Positions 35,414-44,327 of a DNA stretch of 64,000 nt are shown one piece after another. A model generated the notes under the pieces. The model was not told where the DNA came from. It ran no database searches and was given only the letters and a program-made list of their open reading frames with translations. The stretch comes from Chloroflexus aurantiacus J-10-fl (lineage in GTDB: Bacteria; Chloroflexota; Chloroflexia; Chloroflexales; Chloroflexaceae). How positions within the stretch are numbered: the first letter of the stretch is position 1; every line of letters begins with the position of its first letter. Location of the stretch: the NCBI RefSeq assembly GCF_000018865.1, contig NC_010175.1:1860001-1924000 (forward strand), read 5' to 3'. A program made the position numbers and the translations under genes.

Positions 35414-36874
35414 ATGACTGCGACCGCAGAGGACGTGCTGTCAACGCTGCCATTGCGTCTGCTGATAAATGGCGAATGGCGTGATGCAAACAATGGGGCA
35501 ACGTTTGCGGTAATCAATCCGGCAAATGGCACAGTGTTGGGTTATGTCCCCAACGCTGGCGTCGAAGAGACACGAACTGCAATTGCGGCAGCCGTAGCCG
35601 CTCAGCCGGGCTGGGCAGCCACCCCAGCCGGTGAGCGGGCCGCCTTGTTACGGCGGGTTGCGCAGATGATGCTGGACCGGCAGCAAGAACTCGCCACTAT
35701 TATGACCCTCGAACAAGGCAAGCCGCTGGCCGAAGCACGCGGCGAAATCGCTTACGCTGCGAGTTTTCTGAGCTGGTTTGCCGGTGAAGCGGAACGCATC
35801 TATGGCATGACGATTCCCGCTTCGACCAACGCCAAACGGATTCTGGTGTTACGTCAACCGGTGGGTGTAGTGGCGATGATTACACCCTGGAACTTTCCGA
35901 GCGCGATGATAACCCGCAAGCTGGGGCCGGCCCTGGCCGCCGGTTGTACGGTCATTTGTAAGCCTGCCGAGCAGACCCCGCTCTCGGCACTGGCGCTAGG
36001 CCAACTCTTCAGCGAGGCCGGTGCCCCACCCGGCGTGATCAATATCCTGACCTGTCAGGACCCGCGCCCCTTCGCCGACACGATCTTCGCCGATACTCGC
36101 GTGCGCAAGATTAGCTTTACCGGTAGCACCGAGGTTGGCAAAGAGCTGATGCGCCGCTCAGCCGACACCCTTAAGCGGGTGTCGCTGGAATTGGGCGGAA
36201 ATGCGCCATTTATCGTCTTCGCTGATGCCGACCTCGATGCTGCGGTTCGCGGCGCAGTAGCCTCGAAGTTCCGTAACGCCGGTCAGACTTGTGTGTGTGC
36301 GAATCGTATCTTTGTGCAGCGTCCTATCTATGCGGCCTTTGCCGAACGCTTTGCGGCTGAAGTCAACCGCCTGACGGTTGGTGATGGCTTACAGCCGGGG
36401 GTCAACATTGGCCCACTCATCGATGATCAGGCCCGCCAGAAGGTTGAACGTCACGTTCACGATGCTATTGCTGCCGGTGCGCGAGTTCTGGTTGGTGGCG
36501 GACCTGCCCCGCTCGGCGGCAATTTCTGGTTGCCGACGGTGCTGCTTGATGCGCGCAGCGATATGCTGGTTGCCCGTGAAGAGACGTTTGGCCCGGTTGC
36601 CCCGCTCATTCCCTTCGACGACGAGGCAGAAGTGATTCGGATGGCGAATGATACGCCGTATGGTCTGGCAGCTTACGCCTTCACCCGCGATGTCGGTCGG
36701 GTCTGGCGCCTGGCGGAAGGGCTGGAATACGGGATCATCGGTATCAACGATCCCATTCCCTCGACAGCACAGGCACCGTTTGGCGGTGTCAAGCAGAGTG
36801 GGATCGGACGCGAAGGCGGGCCAACCGGTATTGACGAATATCTGGATATCAAGTATGTCTCGATTGGCATCTGA
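35414..36874 (+). CDS. gabD: NAD(P)-dependent aldehyde dehydrogenase, succinate-semialdehyde dehydrogenase type
   Basis: 486 residues. The GabD-like start (LRLLINGEWRDANNGATFAVINPANGTVLGYVPNAG), ITPWNFPSAMITRKLGPALAAGCTVICKPAEQTPLSAL, the base LELGGNAPFIVFADADLD and the nucleophile FRNAGQTCVCANRIFV fit the succinate-semialdehyde dehydrogenase class. AAAGGAG precedes the ATG. The 3' end overlaps the amine oxidase gene by 20 bases, so the aldehyde it oxidises may be the product of that oxidase. The exact substrate is inferred. Confidence 0.85.
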   Translation: MTATAEDVLSTLPLRLLINGEWRDANNGATFAVINPANGTVLGYVPNAGVEETRTAIAAAVAAQPGWAATPAGERAALLRRVAQMMLDRQQELATIMTLEQGKPLAEARGEIAYAASFLSWFAGEAERIYGMTIPASTNAKRILVLRQPVGVVAMITPWNFPSAMITRKLGPALAAGCTVICKPAEQTPLSALALGQLFSEAGAPPGVINILTCQDPRPFADTIFADTRVRKISFTGSTEVGKELMRRSADTLKRVSLELGGNAPFIVFADADLDAAVRGAVASKFRNAGQTCVCANRIFVQRPIYAAFAERFAAEVNRLTVGDGLQPGVNIGPLIDDQARQKVERHVHDAIAAGARVLVGGGPAPLGGNFWLPTVLLDARSDMLVAREETFGPVAPLIPFDDEAEVIRMANDTPYGLAAYAFTRDVGRVWRLAEGLEYGIIGINDPIPSTAQAPFGGVKQSGIGREGGPTGIDEYLDIKYVSIGI

Positions 36875-38135
36875 CGTATTTGATGTGGTCGTCGTTGGCG
36901 CCGGTGCAGCCGGCCTGGCGGCGGCCCGCACCTTGCACAACGCCGGTGCACGGGTAACCATTGTTGAAGCCCGGCCACGCATCGGTGGCCGCGTCTGGAC
37001 TGAACGGAGCTGCGGCCCCTATCCAATCGAGTTAGGGGCCGAGTTGATCCACGGTGAGCACACCAGTACGGTAGCGCTGGCGCACATGGCCGGGCTGACC
37101 CTCGCTGAGGTTGACCGTTACAACGGGTTACGTTGGGGTACACCTGCCCGCTTAGTCCAGGATTTACCGGCCACAGACCCGGCCTGGCAGACAATTACTG
37201 CGGCACGGGATGTGTGGCATAAGCTGGCGACACAGTACGCTGATGACGCTGCTGATCGTTCCCTGGCCGCCGAATTGATACAGCGCGGAGTTGACCCGGC
37301 CAGGCTACCGATTGCCGATGTCGTCCTGGCGCAGACCTGTTGCGCTGAACTGGAAACACTTAGTTGTGTTGATCTGGCCCGCGAAATACGCGGAGATCGC
37401 GCCGGTCCTCGCGAATTCCGGTTGCGTGAAGGCTACGATACGCTGCTGAACTGGCTGGCACGAGACCTCGATATTCGGTTAGGTTCGCCGGTACACGCGA
37501 TCATCCATCAGGCTGATGAAGTTCAGATTAAAACGCCGGCCAGCATCTTGCGGGCGCGTCACTGCATCATCACGGTACCAGTAGCAGTGCTGGCTGCCGG
37601 GATGATTCGGTTTGATCCGCCACTTTCCGCTTCCAAACAGGCGGCAATAACCGCATTTCGCACCTTATCGGCCACCAAACACTTCTTCTGGTTCGATGAG
37701 CCGCTGTGGGATGCCGGATTTGCCTACGCTGCGCACGGCGGCCTGTTTGCCCGCTGGTGGACGCCGGCCCATCCCGATCTGAGTGCGCCCCTAATCTGCT
37801 GTTACGTAACGGCCAGTCGGGCCGAAATACTTGACCGCTTACCCGATGATACAGTGCGAACGCTGGGACTCGCCGAACTCAGCCGCATCCTGGGCCGTGA
37901 CGATGTGGCCAGGCGGTGTACCGGGTTTCGCCGCTATCGCTGGGCACATGATCCTTTTGCCAGAGGTGGCTATGCCCATCTGCTGCCGGGAATGGCTTGG
38001 GCACGACCGGCACTGGCAGCGGCAGAAGGATCGCTGCATTTTGCCGGTGAAGCCACCGCGTTCGACAGCAACCCGCAAACAGTCCACGGCGCAATTGACA
38101 GTGGTCGGCGAGCAGCGCAAGAGTGTCTACGGTGA
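36855..38135 (+). CDS. FAD-dependent amine oxidase (MAO-like)
   Basis: 426 residues. The FAD-binding start FDVVVVGAGAAGLAAARTLHNAGARVTIVEARPRIGGRVWT and the C-terminal FAD block FAGEATAFDSNPQTVHGAIDSGRRAAQE are typical of flavin monoamine/polyamine oxidases. The ELGAELIHGEH segment follows the dinucleotide fold. It should oxidise an amine to an aldehyde with release of ammonia and H2O2. The ATG at 36855 sits inside the end of the aldehyde dehydrogenase gene; the frame opens far upstream but only this start is followed by family sequence. Confidence 0.85.
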   Translation: MSRLASDVFDVVVVGAGAAGLAAARTLHNAGARVTIVEARPRIGGRVWTERSCGPYPIELGAELIHGEHTSTVALAHMAGLTLAEVDRYNGLRWGTPARLVQDLPATDPAWQTITAARDVWHKLATQYADDAADRSLAAELIQRGVDPARLPIADVVLAQTCCAELETLSCVDLAREIRGDRAGPREFRLREGYDTLLNWLARDLDIRLGSPVHAIIHQADEVQIKTPASILRARHCIITVPVAVLAAGMIRFDPPLSASKQAAITAFRTLSATKHFFWFDEPLWDAGFAYAAHGGLFARWWTPAHPDLSAPLICCYVTASRAEILDRLPDDTVRTLGLAELSRILGRDDVARRCTGFRRYRWAHDPFARGGYAHLLPGMAWARPALAAAEGSLHFAGEATAFDSNPQTVHGAIDSGRRAAQECLR

Positions 38136-38511
38136 GAGAACGCAGCAATCTACTCGTGACTGGCAGGTTGACCGGTGAGACCCACACCAGGTATTGCGCG
38201 CAGTTGGTGCGGAGGTATGGCTTCCGCATACCAAACTATGCGATACGGGCATCACAAAGCGTGGAAGGTAGCCAATCTGGGGCGTGATAGCGTTGTGGAC
38301 AGATAACGCTACTCCCTTGCGTTCGGTCGATCTAACGGAGTACCCGCCGCAATGTATCGCTGAGTCACCTGTAAGAATGATCAAGGCATCATTATGGCTC
38401 CCTCACGCCACTGACTGCTACACGTTGAGTACACATTGGAGAAGGGATTGTTGCCGAGTCTTGCATGAATGATTACCACGCAAACCTTGCCTCTGTTGAA
38501 AAGGAGCATCT
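38136..38511. other. Intergenic region with a dispersed-repeat segment
   Basis: About 375 bases, no credible gene. The stretch 38209-38236 contains GGCTTCCGCATACC, inverted against TGCGGAGG just upstream, and resembles the hairpin block at 19193-19220. Confidence 0.45.
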
Positions 38512-40098
38512 ATGGACGCGCTTATTGAACGATTGCAGGCAGCCTTACACGCCGCAGGTATCCCGGCTACCGACACCGATTTCGCCGGCATTCTGGAAAA
38601 GGGCTTTCTCAGCCGGTTTGCCGATGTCGAACGCTTGCTCGATACCGTCGATCAAGAGCAATTGCCCGATATGCTCGACGCCACCAGTCTGCCGGTAAGC
38701 AGCGATCAGACAGACAGTGGTGACACTTCGCTGCCCGCCGACGATCTGAACACCATCATGGGTGTCGCCGAAGAATTTCGGAAGCGCACCCTTTCATCGG
38801 TTGAAGTGGTTGAATGGGCGTTAGAGCAAATCGCGGAAAAGGATGCCCGCTTAAACGCATTTCAGATTGTGATGGCCGAAAGTGCCCTGGCCGACGCACG
38901 GGCTGCCGACGCCGAAATCAGGGCCGGCACCATTCGCAGTCCACTGCACGGCGTACCGATAGCGGTGAAAGACCTGTTCGATGTCGCCGGTTACCCGACC
39001 GCAGCCGGATCACGGATTCGCGCCGGGGTTATGGCGAGCAGCGATTCGACGGTGGTTGCGCGTTTACGGGCAGCCGGGGCCATCATTATCGGCAAAACCC
39101 GGATGTCGGAATTCGCCTACTCACCCGGCTCGAATAATGCCCATTACGGTCCGACTGCCAACCCCTACCATCCAGAGCGGGATAGCGGTGGCAGTAGCAG
39201 CGGTAGTGCGGTTGCTGTCAGTACGGTGATGGCCTATGCCGCTATCGGCACTGACACTGGCGGCTCGATCCGGATACCGGCAGCGCACTGCGGGATCGTC
39301 GGTCTCAAACCAACCCATGGCCGGGTAAGCCTGGCCGGCGGATTTCCCCTGTCGTGGTCACTCGATCATGCCGGCCCGCTGGCCCGCTCAGTCGCCGATG
39401 CAGCCGTCATCCTCCAGGCTATCGCCGGGCCTGATCCACGCGATCACCGCACCTTGCGACCGGAGTCGCCTTTTGCGGTAAGCGGTCTGCTAGATTATAT
39501 TGATCAGGTACGAATTGGACTTCTTACCGCCGATGGCAGTGGTCAGGCAATAACCGATGCGGCTGGGCTGGCCGCAATGCAGCGCGTTGCCGACGCACTG
39601 GCTGAACGAGGCGCGACTGTCATACCGATTGAAGTTCCCGAACTGGAAGCGTTACGGTTACTCAACCCGGCACTGCTGGCAATCGAAGCAGCCGCCTTGC
39701 ATCTGCCATGGCTACGCTCTCGCCTCGACGAGTATGGGGAATTTATGCGCCAGCGTATTCTGGCCGCCTTCATCTACTCGCCGGTAGATGCCGTTCGCGT
39801 CCAACAGGCGCGGGCCAACCTGCGTCGGCGGGTGGCAGAACGTCTGGCCGGGATCGATGTCCTGATCACACCGGTCACACCGGGGCCGGCGCCGGCACTG
39901 GGAGTGCCGACACCAACGTCCTTTACCGGGCCATGGAACTTCCTGGGATGGCCTGCTCTCAGCCTGCCAACCGGACGGGAAGAGAACGGGTTACCTCGCG
40001 CCGCCCAATTGATTGCCCGACCCTGGTGTGAATCGCTGCTCTTGCGCGTCGCGCAACATGCCGAGGATTTTATCGGGCACCTACCGCTGCCACTGTAA
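38512..40098 (+). CDS. Amidase signature family hydrolase
   Basis: 528 residues. The Ser-cisSer-Lys triad is visible: K153 (VPIAVKDLFDV), cis-Ser in GGSSSGSA (S228-S230) and S252 in DTGGSIRIP. An N-terminal extension of about 80 residues (several acidic helices) precedes the core, which starts near DDLNTIMGVAEEFRKRTLSS. The substrate may be an aliphatic amide, or it may be a GatA relative; the lack of gatB/gatC neighbours speaks against the transamidosome subunit. AAAGGAG precedes the ATG. It shares strand and neighbourhood with the amine oxidase pair, but 376 bases separate them. Confidence 0.88.
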   Translation: MDALIERLQAALHAAGIPATDTDFAGILEKGFLSRFADVERLLDTVDQEQLPDMLDATSLPVSSDQTDSGDTSLPADDLNTIMGVAEEFRKRTLSSVEVVEWALEQIAEKDARLNAFQIVMAESALADARAADAEIRAGTIRSPLHGVPIAVKDLFDVAGYPTAAGSRIRAGVMASSDSTVVARLRAAGAIIIGKTRMSEFAYSPGSNNAHYGPTANPYHPERDSGGSSSGSAVAVSTVMAYAAIGTDTGGSIRIPAAHCGIVGLKPTHGRVSLAGGFPLSWSLDHAGPLARSVADAAVILQAIAGPDPRDHRTLRPESPFAVSGLLDYIDQVRIGLLTADGSGQAITDAAGLAAMQRVADALAERGATVIPIEVPELEALRLLNPALLAIEAAALHLPWLRSRLDEYGEFMRQRILAAFIYSPVDAVRVQQARANLRRRVAERLAGIDVLITPVTPGPAPALGVPTPTSFTGPWNFLGWPALSLPTGREENGLPRAAQLIARPWCESLLLRVAQHAEDFIGHLPLPL

Positions 40099-40112
40099 CA
40101 CACGGCGCTATG

Positions 40113-40119
40113 CTACAAT
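40113..40119 (+). promoter_or_regulatory. Possible extended -10 element for the biotin carboxylase gene
   Basis: TGC-TACAAT at 40111-40119 just after the amidase stop, with no good -35. It would leave a leader of about 50 bases. Confidence 0.35.
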
Positions 40120-40175
40120 TGGTGCCGGCGTCGCACAGCGTTGAAGCGACGAGAGCAGCATTGAGGAGCGCTGCG

Positions 40176-41966
40176 ATGTTTCGTACAATATTGGTTGCCA
40201 ATCGTGGAGAGATTGCCCTGCGCGTGATGCGCGCTTGCCGGGAATTGGGGTTGCGGTGCGTCGCCGTCTATTCCGAAGCGGATCGCGACGCCCCGCACGT
40301 GGCGTATGCCGATGATGCCTTCCTGATCGGCCCACCTTCACCGGCTGAAAGTTATCTCAATATTGACGCAATTATCCGAGCGGCCAAAGCTACCGGTGCT
40401 GAGGCGATTCACCCCGGTTATGGTTTTCTAGCTGAAAATGCCAGTTTTGTCCGTGCAGTCACCGCAGCCGGTCTGATCTTCATTGGCCCTCCCGCCGAAG
40501 CCATGGAGCGCATGGGTGGCAAGACCGCTGCCCGCCGTGAAGCGACCGCTGCCGGCGTGCCGGTTGTTCCCGGTGTGCTCGAACCGGTTACTGATGCGGC
40601 AGAGGTGCGGCGATTGGGGAAAGAATTCGGCTACCCGATTGCGATCAAAGCGGTAGGCGGTGGCGGTGGGCGTGGTCTGCGCGTGGTGCGTTCACCGGAA
40701 GAGGTTGATGAAGCCTTCGCAGCAGCTCGGCGTGAAGCTGAAGTCGCGTTCAAGAATGGTGAACTGTACGTCGAAAAATACCTTGACGATCCGCGACATA
40801 TTGAAATCCAGGTGCTGGCTGATCGTTATGGGAATGCGGTAGCTTTGGGGGAACGCGACTGTTCAGTACAGCGCCGCCATCAAAAACTGATCGAAGAGTG
40901 CCCCTCGCCAGCCCTGACGCCCGAACTGCGGGCAGAGATGGGGGCTGCCGCGGTACGGCTGGCAAAAGCCGTCGGGTATGTCAGCGCCGGCACGTTGGAG
41001 TTTCTCTTTCAGGATGGGCGCTACTACTTCCTGGAGATGAACACACGCATTCAGGTCGAACACACCGTCACCGAGATGGTGTACGGCATCGATCTGGTTG
41101 CCGCGCAGATTCGGATTGCCCAGGGCGAGAAGCTCTGGTTCAAACAAGAGGATGTAGTGCCCCGCGGCCACGCTATTGAGTGTCGGATCAATGCGGAAGA
41201 CCCGCTCCACAACTTTCGCCCGGCACTGGGCACCATCGGCGAATACCACGAGCCGGTTGGCTTCGGGGTACGGGTAGATAGCGGCGTGCGCGCCTACTAT
41301 ACCGTGCCGTCACATTACGACTCGCTGCTGGCCAAACTGATCACCTGGGGAAGTGACCGACAGGAAGCAATTGCCCGTATGCGACGGGCACTGGCCGAGT
41401 ACCGGATTGAGGGTGTCACGACCATTATTCCATTCCATCAGGCCGCGCTTGAACATCCTGTTTTTACGGCAGGTGCAGCGACCGTCAACTTTATTCCGCG
41501 CCATCCCGAACTCTTCTCCCGTGCGGCAGAGCTAACGCCACCAACGGCTGCTTCAGCAGGGGCTGAACCGGCACCGGAACCACGCCGATTTACCATCGAA
41601 GTCAATGGCCGGCGTTTTGGGGTGGCCGTTTTTGGCGACGGTATGAATGCGACACCAGTTGCATCGCCATCACGTTCAGCACCTGCGCGCCGTGCTGCCC
41701 CCAAGAAGACGACGCTGGCCGCGCCGGTTGATGCGGTGATCAGCCCAATCCAGGGTCGTGTCGTTGCGGTGCGGGTGGCCCATGGGCAGCAGGTGGAAGC
41801 GGGCCAGGTGCTCTTCATTGTGGAAGCGATGAAGATGGAGAATGAGATCACCGCGCCGCATAGTGGCACCATTGCTGAAGTACGCGTTGAGGTGGGAACG
41901 ACGGTTGAAGCCGGGGCGATGCTGGCAACGTATCAGAATACGGCGAATAACACGAATGGCAAATAG
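40176..41966 (+). CDS. Acyl-CoA carboxylase alpha chain: biotin carboxylase fused to biotin carrier domain
   Basis: 596 residues. The biotin carboxylase part starts FRTILVANRGEIALRVMRACRELG and contains the ATP-grasp Gly loop AVGGGGGRGLRVV and EMNTRIQVEHTVTEM. After a linker at about residues 450-530 rich in Ala, Pro and Lys comes a biotinyl domain with VEAMKMENEI (K553). This is the AccC-BccP fusion of propionyl-, methylcrotonyl- or acetyl-CoA carboxylases; the carboxyltransferase subunit is not in the window. In Chloroflexus acetyl- and propionyl-CoA carboxylases serve the 3-hydroxypropionate bicycle, so a role there is possible. The ATG at 40176 is preceded by GAGGAG. Confidence 0.9.
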   Translation: MFRTILVANRGEIALRVMRACRELGLRCVAVYSEADRDAPHVAYADDAFLIGPPSPAESYLNIDAIIRAAKATGAEAIHPGYGFLAENASFVRAVTAAGLIFIGPPAEAMERMGGKTAARREATAAGVPVVPGVLEPVTDAAEVRRLGKEFGYPIAIKAVGGGGGRGLRVVRSPEEVDEAFAAARREAEVAFKNGELYVEKYLDDPRHIEIQVLADRYGNAVALGERDCSVQRRHQKLIEECPSPALTPELRAEMGAAAVRLAKAVGYVSAGTLEFLFQDGRYYFLEMNTRIQVEHTVTEMVYGIDLVAAQIRIAQGEKLWFKQEDVVPRGHAIECRINAEDPLHNFRPALGTIGEYHEPVGFGVRVDSGVRAYYTVPSHYDSLLAKLITWGSDRQEAIARMRRALAEYRIEGVTTIIPFHQAALEHPVFTAGAATVNFIPRHPELFSRAAELTPPTAASAGAEPAPEPRRFTIEVNGRRFGVAVFGDGMNATPVASPSRSAPARRAAPKKTTLAAPVDAVISPIQGRVVAVRVAHGQQVEAGQVLFIVEAMKMENEITAPHSGTIAEVRVEVGTTVEAGAMLATYQNTANNTNGK

Positions 41967-41995
41967 GAACCTGTCGTGAAAACCGATCACACCGG

Positions 41996-42025
41996 TGGGC
42001 GAGGGATTTGCCTTCGCCCATTTTT
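41996..42025 (+). terminator. Rho-independent terminator after the carboxylase gene
   Basis: TGGGCGA..GG (from 41996) pairs with CC..TCGCCCA (to 42020) with one mismatch, followed by TTTTTA. It lies 30 bases after the stop. Confidence 0.85.
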
Positions 42026-42134
42026 ATGTCAACTTCAACAGTCACATTATATCAAATCTGTCAGAATAGAGGGCATCATTCACCAGCCAACACTGACCCT
42101 GATGCTGCACCGGAACGATACAACGCCGGCACTG

Positions 42135-42162
42135 GTAGGGGCACGGCATGCCGTACCCCTAC
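42135..42162. repeat. REP-like palindrome
   Basis: GTAGGGGCACGGC and GCCGTACCCCTAC form a 13-bp stem with one mismatch and an AT centre. It lies in the non-coding stretch 42026-42373. There is no T-run. Confidence 0.65.
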
Positions 42163-42229
42163 TGCCCGTGCCCGCACATCCCCATCATCATAGGCACGTA
42201 CCGGCACAATGCGCACTGCAACCCGCGCC

Positions 42230-42290
42230 TGCGCGTGAGCATGGCTATGCGGCAGCGTGGCCACCGCACTCCATACCATGTGCCACGGGC
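42230..42290 (-). repeat. Inverted relative of the 157-bp repeat opening
   Basis: Read on the minus strand, 42280-42250 gives GTATGGAGTGCGGTGGCCAC followed by GCTGCCGCATAGCC. This matches the unit junction at 14381-14410 (GTATGGAGTGCGGCAGCCAT, then GCTGCCGCGCC) with a few changes. Confidence 0.55.
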
Positions 42291-42373
42291 ACGTCCGTGA
42301 AACTGCACTACACCAGCAGGTGCATCCACGGTGTGTACAGAAGCCGGCGACTAACCCAATCGACTGATCGGGA

Positions 42374-43162
42374 TCACTGCGCTTTGGATGCAGCCAGCGC
42401 AGCAATGACGGTACGGGCCAGATCAACCCGCATAAGCCAGTTGCGCAGATCGGCATCGAAACGCTCGATCCAGGCTTCTGCGCTACCAAGAGCCGCTACT
42501 TCATCGGTAAATCGATCAAGGGTCTCAAATTCTAACCCTTCCGTGGCCCGATACACCATAGTCAACCCTGCCTGCTGAGCCAATAGCAACCACGTACAAT
42601 CGGCGCCGATACTATCATCCCGGCTGGTGGTCGCAATCAGGTGAGCTGCCCGCCTTGACAGACCTCTGGCTGCGGCCATCACATCCCACCCATACCCAGT
42701 CATGCGCCCAAACACCTCATTCACCAGCGACTCGGTCGCTACCTGTGCGCGCGGATGACTGGCCAGCGCCCGTGGCGTGCGGCCAAGCACTGTCACATCA
42801 GCCGCTGGTAACCCCTCCAGCGTCGCCATCAGCTCATCAGGCCAGTATTCAATCCAGTGCAACACCCGGTCGAGATCACAAAACAGAAACCAATCGGCAT
42901 CAGGAAACGCCTGCAATGCCAGATCAACCGCTCCTCTCCGCCAGCGCCCCAGGTGCAAATGACCAATCGGCTCATCAGGCGGCGCCACGCGCAAGGTAAT
43001 GTCAGCCTGCGCAAGCCAGCTTTGGGTCTGGGCGGCACTGGTTGGAGTCAAGAGAATGGCGATGCTATCAAAATACTGCCGAAGACGCGGAAAGGCACGT
43101 ACCATCTGCGCATAGAGCCGACCATCAGGATCATGATGGGTGGCGGCCAAAGCGACATTCAT
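42374..43162 (-). CDS. Uncharacterised protein with glycosyltransferase-like features
   Basis: 262 residues, soluble. MNVALAATHHDPDGRLYAQM is followed by a Rossmann-like pattern, and DWFLFCDLDRVLHWIEYWPDEL contains a D-x-D motif of the kind that binds metal and nucleotide sugar in GT-A glycosyltransferases. Later comes DSIGADCTWLLLAQQAGL, an acidic segment of the type that often follows in such folds. I do not recognise a named family. An AAGGA site precedes the ATG. It is isolated, with more than 1 kb of non-coding DNA upstream and a repeat region downstream. Confidence 0.65.
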   Translation of the reverse strand: MNVALAATHHDPDGRLYAQMVRAFPRLRQYFDSIAILLTPTSAAQTQSWLAQADITLRVAPPDEPIGHLHLGRWRRGAVDLALQAFPDADWFLFCDLDRVLHWIEYWPDELMATLEGLPAADVTVLGRTPRALASHPRAQVATESLVNEVFGRMTGYGWDVMAAARGLSRRAAHLIATTSRDDSIGADCTWLLLAQQAGLTMVYRATEGLEFETLDRFTDEVAALGSAEAWIERFDADLRNWLMRVDLARTVIAALAASKAQ

Positions 43163-43822
43163 TATTCAATCCTTTCCCAGAAGTGAGTATGCGAACACTT
43201 CGGCTCTCAGGCGTGACAAGATGAAATGTCTACTGCCGTAGGGCTGCTATCGAGCACAATGTATGCTACGCCTACACAACGCAAGGCATTCACTCAGATC
43301 TTAGCAGCGCGGCCAATGCAAGGCCAGGATTGCCGACAACGTATCATATCAAATCTTGACTGGTACTATGCATCATGCAGGTTGTCAGACCCGTGCTGGC
43401 TCGCTGCCAGCGTACTCTCGACAAGCCATTGGTGGTTCGTCAATGGCCCACAAACTGGTTCACGATCTGTTACACCCAAACACCGCACCAGTGTGATGGG
43501 TGGCGAGCGGGTGACGGTGGTGCAGTGTCAGTAGTGGTATACGACACTTCCTCAATGGGGGCGGGAACCGCCAGTGCCGGATGGTTCCCGCTATCGCGTG
43601 TTGATTCACGAGGGCGATACTGCAGGAAGCAGGCGCGGCAGGTCGTTGTAAGTGTTAAGCAAACCGGAGGCTCGCGTTGCCAGGACTGACAGTGCTTGCG
43701 CACCGCAGTGCGGCGCCCGCAGGTGCGGTGTTCAGGTGAGGTTGATAGCGTGCAATGACTAATATTAAACCAGCTCTGATATGAAGCTTATATCTGTCCA
43801 TCGACAAACCTGAAAGTTGACA

Positions 43823-43852
43823 AAGAAAACGCCCCGCCGATAGGTGGGGCGT
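43823..43852 (-). terminator. Terminator-like hairpin on the minus strand, far from any gene
   Basis: AACGCCCCGCC and GGTGGGGCGTT form an 11-bp stem (one G-T pair) around GATA. On the minus strand it is followed by TTCTTTGTC. The nearest upstream minus-strand gene stops about 480 bases away at 44328. Confidence 0.5.
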
Positions 43853-44245
43853 TGAGTGGTCAAGGCTGTTAGATGATTTTGCCGAACAACGTACTGTAAG
43901 ATGAGGATCTCTACGACGTCGCGTTCAACAACTGGCAAGGTTGGTGCTACAATGTCTGGTGAGATAAAGCTGCAACGCTAGCTACGATGGTGGGCGAACG
44001 ATTGTTGATACTCCGTAACGCCGTACTAACAACCTGACCTGGAGAACGGCGGAGTAGAATGTCAAATACGTTTACCGTTCAACTCTATCTTATCTTACGG
44101 CAACCAGCACTGCAATAGTGTGATAGTCCCGTTGAGGAACAAGATCAGTACTATCTTCAATCAAACCAAAAGTACTATAGCAAGTGTAGAACCATGACCT
44201 GTTAGCGATGGTCACATCCCGCACCTGTACGAGAGGCAGGGTAGA

Positions 44246-44273
44246 CACTGGCACCATGCGCACGGTGCCAGTG
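44246..44273. terminator. 10-bp hairpin downstream of the BtpA-family gene
   Basis: CACTGGCACC (44246-44255) pairs with GGTGCCAGTG (44264-44273) around an 8-base loop, 55 bases beyond the minus-strand stop at 44328. There is no T-run on the minus strand, so its role as terminator is uncertain. Confidence 0.45.
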
Positions 44274-44327
44274 CTATAACCTGGATTGAACAGCCAGCAA
44301 CGAGCAGAGCGATAATCTTAGATGAGC

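Larger units (their letters stand above)
43163..44327. other. Long intergenic region without a credible gene
   Basis: About 1.16 kb. Short open frames on both strands lack family features. It holds three hairpins: CACCGCA with TGCGGTG near 43698-43726, the stem at 43827-43852, and CACTGGCACC/GGTGCCAGTG at 44246-44273. Some of it may be transcribed as an untranslated RNA on the minus strand. Confidence 0.5.
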
